Of a stretch of 64,000 nt of DNA, positions 34,333-42,094 are shown one piece after another. Origin of the DNA: Nostoc sp. ATCC 53789 (lineage in GTDB: Bacteria; Cyanobacteriota; Cyanobacteriia; Cyanobacteriales; Nostocaceae); NCBI RefSeq assembly GCF_009873495.1, contig NZ_CP046703.1:6166501-6230500 (forward strand). Direction: 5' to 3'. The position numbers and the translations under genes are program-made. Below the pieces are notes generated by a model that saw nothing but the letters and a program-made list of their open reading frames with translations, did no database searches and was not told the origin of the DNA. Numbering within the stretch: the first letter of the stretch is position 1; every line of letters starts with the position of its first letter.

Positions 34333-35541
34333 TCAAATCAGCATCCCAGCAATACAAGCGGTGATAAAACCCGCCAACGATCCGCCAATCATTGATCTTA
34401 CACCCATACGAGCTAAATCATGCTGGCGATTAGGTGCTATCCCAGTAATGCCGCCAATAGTAATGCCAATTGAACCTATATTTGCAAAGTTACATAAGGC
34501 GTAAGTCGCAATAATTACTGCACGTTGGGAAATTTTACCACTTTCAATTAGTGCCTTCAAATCCAAAAAAGCAATAAACTCATTGAGAATTGTCTTTGTA
34601 CCCAACAAAGCCCCCACTTGCTGACAATCAGCCCAAGGTACGCCCATTAACCACGCTACGGGAGCCATAAAAATAGACAAAATCAACTGTAATGACAGTT
34701 GCGGTAAACCCACAAATGCCCCCAACCATCCCAGGAGTGCATTTAAAGCAGCCAATAATCCTAAAAAAGCGATAATTATTACCCCAACATTAACCGCTAG
34801 CTTCACGCCGTCAATTGCTCCAGCTGTAGCAGCATCAATTGCATTTACATAATTGGTTTTTACATCTGCCTTTACTTCACCAAGTGTCTCTGATACTTCT
34901 GTTTCTGGATACAGCAATTTTGATACTACTAATGATGTGGGAGCAGTCATAAAAAAAGCAGCAATTAGATGTTCTGCTGGTATCCCAAAAGAAAGATATG
35001 CCCCTAGTACTCCACCTGCAATTGTGGCAAAACCACCCGTCATCACGGCATGAAGTTCTGATTGCGTCATCTTCGCTATATAAGGTTTAACCATCAGTGC
35101 TGACTCTGTTGGCCCTAAAAAGATGTTACCCGCACAGGATAAAGATTCAGAACCCGATGTTTTCAACGTCTTCATCATTACCCACGCCATCACATTTACC
35201 ACTCGCTGTAAAATGCCGTAGTAATATAGGACACTAATAAAGGCAGAGAAAAAGATAATTGTCGGCAGCACTTGAAAGGCAAAGAAATGATCCTTAAAAT
35301 TTTCTCCAAAGACAAATTTGGCACCAACATCAGAAAATGCTAAAAATTTGCTGACAAAATCTCCCAGAAATTTAAACACAGTCAAACCCCAAGGAGTTTT
35401 AAGAATCACGATTGCCAATGCAAATTCTAATCCCAAACCCCATGCTACTATGCGCCAACGCACCGCTTGACGATTAACCGAAAAAGCGTAGGATATACCG
35501 ATAAAAACTAAGATTCCTAACGCAGAGATGGCGCGTTCCAT
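34333..35541 (-). CDS. NupC-type concentrative nucleoside transporter
   Basis: A 402-residue CNT-family carrier, with eight to ten hydrophobic helices and the conserved blocks GNIFLGPTESALMVKPYIAK and TMTQSELHAVMTGGFATIAG-like text (here KMTQSELHAVMTGGFATIAG), then ALCNFANIGSIGITIGG near the C-terminus. These carry nucleoside-binding residues in the family. It would import nucleosides with H+ or Na+ through the cytoplasmic membrane. The frame opens at 35580, but the ATG at 35541 has a good ribosome site (ggag, five bases upstream) and gives the family length. Confidence 0.92.
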   Translation of the reverse strand: MERAISALGILVFIGISYAFSVNRQAVRWRIVAWGLGLEFALAIVILKTPWGLTVFKFLGDFVSKFLAFSDVGAKFVFGENFKDHFFAFQVLPTIIFFSAFISVLYYYGILQRVVNVMAWVMMKTLKTSGSESLSCAGNIFLGPTESALMVKPYIAKMTQSELHAVMTGGFATIAGGVLGAYLSFGIPAEHLIAAFFMTAPTSLVVSKLLYPETEVSETLGEVKADVKTNYVNAIDAATAGAIDGVKLAVNVGVIIIAFLGLLAALNALLGWLGAFVGLPQLSLQLILSIFMAPVAWLMGVPWADCQQVGALLGTKTILNEFIAFLDLKALIESGKISQRAVIIATYALCNFANIGSIGITIGGITGIAPNRQHDLARMGVRSMIGGSLAGFITACIAGMLI

Positions 35542-35705
35542 ATTTACTCCCAAAAAAGTATCGCTAAGGCACTTGGACACAAAGCATACACAAAAATCTG
35601 CCTAGTTTTGTGACTTTGTAGTCAATGACTAGAGTTTTGATGCCGTAAACAAGAAATTAGCGATCGCAAATTCATATCTCGTTACAAATTATCTCCCAAG
35701 CCTTA

Positions 35706-37028
35706 GGGACTTGCGAAAAAATAAAGTACCAGCCATTCTAGAATATTTAGGAAGCGCGGATCTACTAACCCCCACTAAATCTCTAGAATGAAAATCCCTC
35801 AAGTCATGCTGACTGACACCATCAAATCTACCTTTAAAGATGCAGCCAAAAAACTAACTGGCAGTCGCAAAAGAGACTTCATGGCAAAAGTCACCGAAGA
35901 TTACTTCGATAGTTCAGCCCGCAAAGCAGAAACAGTGTTGGGGTGGAATCGCCAGAGTGTACAACTTGGCTTGGATGAACGGCGGACGGGGATAGTCTGT
36001 GTAGATAACTATCAGGCAAGAGGAAGACACAAGAGTATTGAGATTCTGCCCAATTTAGAATCGGATATTCGTTCATTGGTAGATGCTAAAGCTCAAACCG
36101 ACCCAAAATTTCAATCAACTTTTCTGTATGCGCGCATTAGTGCCAGAGCAGTAAGAGAGGCATTGTTAGGTGAAAAGGGATACGACCAGAGCGAATTACC
36201 GTCTCGCCAAACCCTAGGGACGATTCTTAATGGCTTGGGGTATCGCCTAAAAAAACACAAAAAACCAAGCCCTTGAAAAAGATTCCCCAAACAGATGCCA
36301 TATTTGAGAATGTGTTCCGGGAGAATCAGGCATCAGATGAGAATCACAAATCGTTGAGAGTGTCTATTGATACTAAAGCCAAAGTGAAGATTGGGAACCT
36401 TTCTAGAGGTGGTAAAGCCCGGACACTGGAGGCAAAAGCCGCTGATGACCACGATACACAGTGGCAAGAAGTCTTAGTTCCATTTGGTATTCTCAACACA
36501 CACAGCCAGCAGCTATCAATTTACTTCGGTCAGTCGGCTGAAACTAGTGATTTTATTGTCGATTGTTTAACCGCTTGGTGGCATGAGAATCAACACAATT
36601 ACCTTGAGCTTGATGAATGGGTGATTGATCTCGATGGCGGTGCGGCGACTCGCAGTGACCGCACACAATTTATCAAACGCATGGTTGAACTGTCTGATGC
36701 GATTAATTTAAGAATCCGACTGATTTACTATCCTCCCTACCATAGCAAGTACAATCCGATAGAACGGTGTTGGGCTACTTTAGAAAACTATTGGAATGGC
36801 GCGATTTTAGATTCTGTTGAAACCGCACTACATTGGGCTTCTAATATGACTTGGAAAGGTATTGCACCCATTGTACATCTGGTTGAAACCACCTATGAAA
36901 AAGGAATTAAGGTTCTTTCACAAGAGTTAGAACAATATCAACCTTTCTGGCAACGTTCTGAAACATTACCCAAATGGGATATCACGATTGTCCCAGTTTG
37001 ATTGGTATCTTATTTTATTGCAAGTCCC
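35706..37028 (+). mobile_element. ISAzo13-like insertion sequence
   Basis: A 1.32 kb element with inverted ends gggacttgcgaaaaaataaa at the left and its partner ttattttattgcaagtccc at the right. A direct TTA lies on both flanks (35703-35705 and 37029-37031), the likely target duplication. The transposase occupies two overlapping frames. A miniature element with the same ends is at 28420-28547. Confidence 0.8.
35788..37001 (+). CDS. ISAzo13-like transposase, split by a -1 frameshift
   Basis: The first frame (35788-36276, 162 residues) ends in ...YRLKKHKKPSP. The second (open through 36273-37001) is one base back and continues the family sequence, KKIPQTDAIFENV, then LRVSIDTKAKVKIGNLSRGG, DLDGGAATRSDRTQF and YYPPYHSKYNPIERCWATLE, the last being the final acidic block of the DDE domain. 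A heptamer A_AAA_AAA lies in the zero frame at 36248-36254; slipping there would yield RLKK-TQKTKPLKKIP, which keeps the family wording. So the gene is most simply read as one protein made by programmed -1 frameshifting. A disabling mutation is the alternative. Confidence 0.82.
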
Positions 37029-37095
37029 TTAGAGAAAACCCTGATGGGTTGCAAGCATTTATTTATTCACATTGCTTTGCAAATTGTCTCTAAAA

Positions 37096-37953
37096 TTACC
37101 CTATTTTCTGTGGGTAGCCAAAGCTGAGATGGCTACCAATGAGTGTGTAGAAATCATCTGGCGCATGTGCTGCGCCCCCTGCACAACTTGGAACCTTGCA
37201 CTTATCGCTAACAGTTTGAGCGATTTTGTCAAGCTTGGTAACGTGTGGTGTCATGTCCCATCCTTCGCCACCATAGCTGCTTGTAATTTTTTCAATATTA
37301 TGCAAGACTACCACTTCCAGCTGCCAGCCATTGATTTTGCACTCGCCCAAGCGATAAATTTTAGACAATGCTGGATCTGATAAAGCTAAACGTAACTCTG
37401 TTTCTATTTGCACAAAGTCAGGCTTTTCCGGCCTCATCTGCAAGTAAGCAAGCAGTTCTGCGGCTGATGTGCCAGTTCTAAAAAACACCGATGAGTAACC
37501 GTCTCCGCCAGAAACGACTCTCCAATCAACTAAGGTGAGTTCTGGTGACTGCGCCAGCGCCATAATCAGTGAGGTGTCAGCTTGATTATGTGTGCCAGTT
37601 ATCCCACCATAACCACACTCAATGCCAAATTTGCGATCGCAAACACCAATGATTTGCCAGGTATAGTGTGCAACAGTAACTATAGGTTCATCTCTTTGTA
37701 TACCCAACATAACTTCAGCATAGTTGCTCTGGTCAACATACAAATCGTAAGAACCTGGAGTATTGGCATCTCCACATGGTGCATTAATTAATTTGCCAAC
37801 AAAATGGCAGTGTTCAAAACCAGACAGTGGATGCTGGCGCACCAAAGCAGCAAGGTGTTCAGCATCAGATGGAGCAAAAGTAGCGTTGAAATAGTAATGA
37901 GGCCCTTGGCCGCACTCATTAATTTCCCAGAACCAATCTTGGAATATAGCCAT
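37096..37953 (-). CDS. Hypothetical protein
   Basis: A 285-residue soluble protein with a distinctive Cys/Trp/His-rich N-terminus (MAIFQDWFWEINECGQGPHY) and several aromatic-glycine patches (CGYGGITGTHNQAD, SSYGGEGWDMTPHV). No signal peptide or membrane segment. I recognise no family. It ends 67 bases from the right end of the IS, so the transposon may have inserted near its 3' end; the open frame appears complete. Confidence 0.6.
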   Translation of the reverse strand: MAIFQDWFWEINECGQGPHYYFNATFAPSDAEHLAALVRQHPLSGFEHCHFVGKLINAPCGDANTPGSYDLYVDQSNYAEVMLGIQRDEPIVTVAHYTWQIIGVCDRKFGIECGYGGITGTHNQADTSLIMALAQSPELTLVDWRVVSGGDGYSSVFFRTGTSAAELLAYLQMRPEKPDFVQIETELRLALSDPALSKIYRLGECKINGWQLEVVVLHNIEKITSSYGGEGWDMTPHVTKLDKIAQTVSDKCKVPSCAGGAAHAPDDFYTLIGSHLSFGYPQKIG

Positions 37954-38033
37954 AGAGCTAGTTCCTTTGGCATTGAACCTCTGTGCGATATTCTAGCAAA
38001 CACAGCAATCAGCAGCTATCTAAATATACAGAC

Positions 38034-38297
38034 TCACCCAAAGAAACGCTCATAATTATCATGACTACCGATCCAAAACCATGTCACTGTGTCTCCTTCC
38101 AAAACTCCAAGTGCCCGATAGCCTCGCATTACCCTCACTGACCAAATCCCCTCCTGACTGTTGATGCACTTGAAATGTAAAGACGGGTGAAATGGATTTT
38201 CTGCCCACAGCCGATATGCTTTCCTGGCACTTTGCCTAATTTCGCTGCTCAACTGTCGATACTCAGACCAAAAGGAAGGAAGTACTGCTGACTTCAT
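38034..38297 (-). CDS. RelE/ParE-type toxin
   Basis: An 87-residue protein with the compact RelE/ParE fold pattern: basic helices (SEYRQLSSEIRQSARKAYRL), FKCINSQEGIWSVRVMRGYR, and the terminal strand TVTWFWIGSHDNYERFF. Toxins of this group are ribosome-dependent mRNA nucleases or gyrase inhibitors; the subgroup cannot be decided here. The start overlaps the stop of the antitoxin gene by four bases (ATGA). Confidence 0.8.
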   Translation of the reverse strand: MKSAVLPSFWSEYRQLSSEIRQSARKAYRLWAENPFHPSLHFKCINSQEGIWSVRVMRGYRALGVLEGDTVTWFWIGSHDNYERFFG

Positions 38298-38524
38298 AGC
38301 TGGTCGTAGTTCATTGCAGTGGCTTGTCCCTCTGCAATTTCTTGTTTGGCAAGTTTTGCAGCAGCAATAAGTTTTGATTGTGTTTTCTGGAATGATTCAT
38401 TCCATCTGATTTCATCTTGCAGATCATCAATGTACTCCCGCAGATGCTCTGCAATTCGATCTTGTACATCAATGGGTAAAGACTCCATCATTTTGATCAC
38501 GGTGGTAATTGCTGCTGAAGACAT
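38294..38524 (-). CDS. Antitoxin of the RelE/ParE-type pair
   Basis: A 76-residue acidic, helical protein (MSSAAITTVIKMMESLPIDV then QDRIAEHLREYIDDLQDEIR) ending IAEGQATAMNYDQL, a form seen in small antitoxins of cyanobacterial RelE-like pairs. It precedes the toxin with a four-base overlap, which fits translational coupling and equal or excess antitoxin synthesis. Confidence 0.75.
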   Translation of the reverse strand: MSSAAITTVIKMMESLPIDVQDRIAEHLREYIDDLQDEIRWNESFQKTQSKLIAAAKLAKQEIAEGQATAMNYDQL

Positions 38525-38772
38525 GGTGAATTGCTCTCATACAACGCTTTGCTCTTAAAGCTAACACCGATCGCCTCTCTCTATTCATTAAGCTCTCATG
38601 CCTGACGGCATGATTGACTTGCAAACACAATGAGCAAGTGTGTGCGTAGCTGTAGCCTTTCGTAGATATCGCTCAAACATCATCAAAAATTCTGTGAGTA
38701 GCTACTTTGCATGATGTCCTAAGCTTAACAATTTGTTACTATTTTAAAGTGTCTCTTGTCTATACTTGTCTT
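38525..38772. repeat. Interval with a small dispersed repeat
   Basis: Bases 38645-38672 (tgcgtagctgtagcctttcg then tagatatcgc) are a variant of the repeat at 3549. The interval has no gene. Confidence 0.5.
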
Positions 38773-40194
38773 TCACAAACCCATAACTGTGCGATAATGC
38801 GCTTCAATTTGCGCGACGGTTTCAGACTTGCGCTTTGTCTCCCATTGACTGCGGTTAAATAGTTCTTGCCGCAATTCATCAACGTTAATTGTGGTAACTT
38901 TCCCATCAGCAACAATTTGCTTACCGTTAACCCAAACACTATCAACAACATTATTAGGACGACCTAAAACTAATAAACCAATAGGATCTGTCCGGGGAAG
39001 CAATGATAAATGAGTGAGGTCATAAAGTACTAAATCTGCTTGTTTGCCCACAGTTAAGGAACCGAGTTTGTCTGCTATATTCAGTCCCTTTGCACCTCCC
39101 AAGGATGCCATTTCTACTGCTTGTCTGGGTGTAATCCAGTGTTGATAATCTGAGTCTGTAACGTTGTGCAAGATAGAACCCATTTTGATGGCTTCTAACA
39201 AATCTTGAGAGTCATTACTTGAAGCACCATCACAACCAAAAGTTACATTTATTCCAGCTTGGCGATATTTTAAAATAGGGGCAATACCACTGCCTAAACG
39301 TAGATTACTTAAGGGATTATGAACAACTGTAGATTGAGTCTCAGCGAGAATGGTAATATCAGCATCATTTAACCAGACGCAATGAGCTAGAGTTGTGCGT
39401 TGGCGTAGCCCGCCGCAGGCATCGCTCAAAAACCCGATTCTTTTCAAATGTTCCACGGCAGTACAACCGTACTTTTCTTGAGCGAGTTTTTCCTGTGCCC
39501 TAGTTTCGAGTAAATGGGAGTGACGACAAAGATTATAGCGATCGCTTAACTCGATACATCCTGTAAATAAAGCATCACTACACAATTGTATCCCCGTTGG
39601 TGCGACCAAAATATTTACACCCTCATCTGGACGATGAAACTGTCTCACCGCCTCTTCGATAATTTCCAATGTTGCCGCAGTTGAACGATGATAAGGTTCA
39701 TGAGTTCTTGCTGATTCTCCAGATGGAAGCCCTGCACTAAGGGATTCATCTTGAATTAAGGGGGCGATAAAGGCGCGAATCCCAACTTCTCTGTAAGCGC
39801 GGGTTGCAGTGGCGATCGTTTCTAACTCAAGTCCGGGAATTAACACCAGGTGATCTACTACACTCGTACCGCCAGAAAGCAAGGTTTCTACCGCAGTACC
39901 CAAGGCGCTGAGATAAACCTGTTCAGTGTCGAGGGGGGCAAAATCATACAGTTCCGCCAACCATAATTCTAAAGGCAAAACTGACATGATTCCCCGTTGC
40001 CACATCTCTGATGAGTGGGTGTGAGCGTTGAAAAAACCAGGTAGCAGCAGTTTATTTTTGCCATCTATGACAGTGCCGATTACTGGTAGATTGGGGGCAA
40101 TTGCAGCTATTGCCCCATCTACAATCTGTACATCTACCGTCGCATAATCATCACTGGCGGCAATTAAAACATTCTGAATAGTAAAATTTACCAT
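38773..40194 (-). CDS. TRZ/ATZ-type amidohydrolase (aminohydrolase, deaminase-like)
   Basis: A 473-residue metal-dependent hydrolase. It shows the HxH pair in FFNAHTHSSEMW, a His in CRHSHLLETRAQ, a further metal His in LAHCVWL and the catalytic Asp in FGCDGASSND. The family deaminates or dechlorinates nitrogen heterocycles such as guanine, cytosine or triazines; the actual substrate is unclear. The segment SDACGGLRQ (about residues 256-264), between GFL and RTTLAHC, is encoded by a small dispersed repeat (39401-39428), probably an in-frame insertion just before a metal-binding strand. It is divergent from the isochorismatase-like gene 81 bases away. Confidence 0.85.
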   Translation of the reverse strand: MVNFTIQNVLIAASDDYATVDVQIVDGAIAAIAPNLPVIGTVIDGKNKLLLPGFFNAHTHSSEMWQRGIMSVLPLELWLAELYDFAPLDTEQVYLSALGTAVETLLSGGTSVVDHLVLIPGLELETIATATRAYREVGIRAFIAPLIQDESLSAGLPSGESARTHEPYHRSTAATLEIIEEAVRQFHRPDEGVNILVAPTGIQLCSDALFTGCIELSDRYNLCRHSHLLETRAQEKLAQEKYGCTAVEHLKRIGFLSDACGGLRQRTTLAHCVWLNDADITILAETQSTVVHNPLSNLRLGSGIAPILKYRQAGINVTFGCDGASSNDSQDLLEAIKMGSILHNVTDSDYQHWITPRQAVEMASLGGAKGLNIADKLGSLTVGKQADLVLYDLTHLSLLPRTDPIGLLVLGRPNNVVDSVWVNGKQIVADGKVTTINVDELRQELFNRSQWETKRKSETVAQIEAHYRTVMGL

Positions 40195-40275
40195 ATTTAA
40201 CCTTGATTAAGTAATTGTATTTTCAACTGAATTTCAAGTTACAAGATAGAAAATGGTGTTGGGTATTGCAATTTT

Positions 40276-41055
40276 ATGAATTTGCCTTTTCGGACATTGG
40301 GAGTCTCACCAAATGCGTGGACAGTGAATGATGCGATCGCAGATATCACTCGTCCTCAAAAACCCCCACAACCCGTTATTTTATCAACAGAAACTAAAAC
40401 CCTGCGTTTAGACTTGGCAAAAGCCGCTATCCTCGTCATTGATATGCAAAACGACTTCTGTCACCCGGATGGCTGGTTAGCGCATATTGGCGTGGATGTA
40501 ACTCCAGCACGTCAGCCGATTAAACCTTTGAATAACCTACTTCCAGAACTTCGTGAAGCGGGTGTTCCAGTCATTTGGATAAATTGGGGGAATCGCCCTG
40601 ACTTACTCAATATTAGTGCTGGTTCGCGTCATGTCTATAACCCCACAGGGGCAGGTGTGGGATTAGGCGATCCACTACCAAGCAATGGTGCAAGAGTCCT
40701 AATGGCGGGTAGTTGGGCCGCGGCAGTAGTAGACGAACTAGAACAGCTTCCTGAAGATATTCGTGTGGACAAATATCGCATGAGTGGGTTTTGGGATACC
40801 CCATTAGATAGTATCTTGCGGAATCTGGGAAGCACAACATTATTTTTTGCTGGTGTTAATGCCGATCAATGCGTGCTAGCTACCTTATGTGATGCCAATT
40901 TCTTAGGATATGACTGTGTGTTAGTTAAAGATTGTAGCGCTACGACTTCGCCTGAATATTGTTGGCTAGCAACGTTGTACAATGTTAAACAATGCTTCGG
41001 TTTTGTCACTGACTCCCAAGAAATTTTAACAGCGCTGCAAAAGAATGAGGAGTGA
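40276..41055 (+). CDS. Isochorismatase-family cysteine hydrolase (amidase-like)
   Basis: A 259-residue protein with the family triad: Asp56 in LVIDMQNDF, Lys166 in VDKYRMSGFWDTP and nucleophile Cys199 in GVNADQCVLAT. The cis-peptide region just before the Cys is GVNADQ. Relatives hydrolyse biuret, ureidoacrylate, nicotinamide or N-carbamoyl compounds. Placed divergent from an aminohydrolase and ahead of a cupin gene, it may handle a product of nitrogen-heterocycle breakdown; that is inference. Confidence 0.88.
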   Translation: MNLPFRTLGVSPNAWTVNDAIADITRPQKPPQPVILSTETKTLRLDLAKAAILVIDMQNDFCHPDGWLAHIGVDVTPARQPIKPLNNLLPELREAGVPVIWINWGNRPDLLNISAGSRHVYNPTGAGVGLGDPLPSNGARVLMAGSWAAAVVDELEQLPEDIRVDKYRMSGFWDTPLDSILRNLGSTTLFFAGVNADQCVLATLCDANFLGYDCVLVKDCSATTSPEYCWLATLYNVKQCFGFVTDSQEILTALQKNEE

Positions 41056-41176
41056 TTAGATTTTAGATTTTTCCTTCAATCCAAAATTCAAAATTGGTTG
41101 AATGAGGAGTATTTAGTGTTTAACAATTAGTGATTTTTTCATTTATACAACTTAGAACTTACGCATAACCCACGCG

Positions 41177-41208
41177 GTAGGGGCAATTAATTAATGAATT
41201 GTCCCTAC
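41177..41208. repeat. GTAGGGGCAATT hairpin repeat
   Basis: The palindrome ggtaggggcaattaattaat then gaattgtccctacc lies between the isochorismatase-like and cupin genes and belongs to the family at 23024 and 24028. The preceding aacttacgca (41157-41166) resembles one end of the TAGGACTTACGCA MITE. Confidence 0.5.
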
Positions 41209-41327
41209 CTGAAAATCTTTCTTTGTGGCTATTGTTTGCATCATTCCTGACAACTCACAACTTAATATTCAAGACTTGGATTTTAGGAATTTTCATACCC
41301 ATCGATAACTTTAGAGGGGATAAATAA

Positions 41328-41783
41328 ATGTACGCTACTCGTTGTGTAATTCCGGTTATCAAATCTCCCAAAGATTACCAAGTATATCGCATTAGTCCTA
41401 ATGACTCTAATCGATTAGCAATTATCTTCGATTCGACAAATGCTAATACTTCTTTGACTTGCTGTATAGAAATTTTTGATATCGGTGGACAAACACCGCC
41501 AAATCGCCATCAGTGGGCGGTGGAAATGTTTTTTGTCCTCAAAGGCGAAGCGATCGCTATGTGTGACGGCAAGAGTGCCACAATCAAGGCTGGAGATAGT
41601 TTATTAGTGCCTCCCACTGGGACTCATTTGATTAAAAATACTGGTTCTACTCGCTTGTATACGTTGACTGTGATGGTTCCCAATGAAGACTTTTCGGAAT
41701 TGATTCGCAGTGGCATTCCGACGGAGTTAGATGCAGAAGATATGGCTGTACTGGGGAGATTCAATACTTTGATGCCCTGTTAA
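41328..41783 (+). CDS. Cupin-domain protein
   Basis: A 151-residue single-domain cupin. The core is present: RHQWAVEMFFVLKGEAIAMC, then ATIKAGDSLLVPPTGTHLIK, giving the two short cupin motifs with His and Glu ligands for a metal. Function is unassigned; cupins include dioxygenases, isomerases and sensors. It lies 272 bases after the isochorismatase-like gene on the same strand. Confidence 0.82.
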   Translation: MYATRCVIPVIKSPKDYQVYRISPNDSNRLAIIFDSTNANTSLTCCIEIFDIGGQTPPNRHQWAVEMFFVLKGEAIAMCDGKSATIKAGDSLLVPPTGTHLIKNTGSTRLYTLTVMVPNEDFSELIRSGIPTELDAEDMAVLGRFNTLMPC

Positions 41784-41786
41784 AAT

Positions 41787-41826
41787 AATTCGTAATTCGT
41801 AATTCGTAATTCGTAATTCGTAATTT
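41787..41826. repeat. ATTCGTA heptanucleotide tandem repeat
   Basis: Five to six direct copies of attcgta in a row, a short tandem repeat of the kind common in Nostocales. An inverted partner (gaattacgaatt) lies at 41877-41888, and between them is a hairpin from attcctcgtttc and ggaaacgagggaat (41835-41870) that may end transcription of the cupin gene. Confidence 0.75.
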
Positions 41827-41920
41827 ATTGGGGATTCCTCGTTTCAATGTGAAATACGGAAACGAGGGAATATTATGAATTACGAATTGTTTATCGTTAA
41901 AAAACTTTTAGCTTATTAAC

Positions 41921-42042
41921 CTAGTGGTCTATCACATTAATTTTGCTAGGTTTGTAGTGAGCGATTTATCGCTCAAATCAAGGACTAAAGTCCTTACTAC
42001 GAACTTTTATAAGCCTTCAGAATTAATGAGACAGACCACTAG
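41921..42042. mobile_element. MITE, TAGTGGTCTGTC family, copy 2
   Basis: A 122-base element bounded by ctagtggtctatcacattaa and attaatgagacagaccacta. Read on the minus strand it is nearly identical throughout to the copy at 59142-59263, including the segment tagtaaggactttagtcctt. Confidence 0.75.
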
Positions 42043-42094
42043 TTTAGGGGTTTAAGTCCACGTCACAAAACGTAATTGCTAATTGCGAATTGGT

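Noticed and set aside
36273..37001. Second transposase frame as an independent gene
   Set aside because: Its only early start is a TTG overlapping the stop of the first frame, it lacks a ribosome site and its sequence continues the same protein family; it is read as the frameshifted half of one transposase.
41787..41826. CRISPR-like array
   Set aside because: The heptamer repeats are contiguous with no spacers, which is a short tandem repeat.
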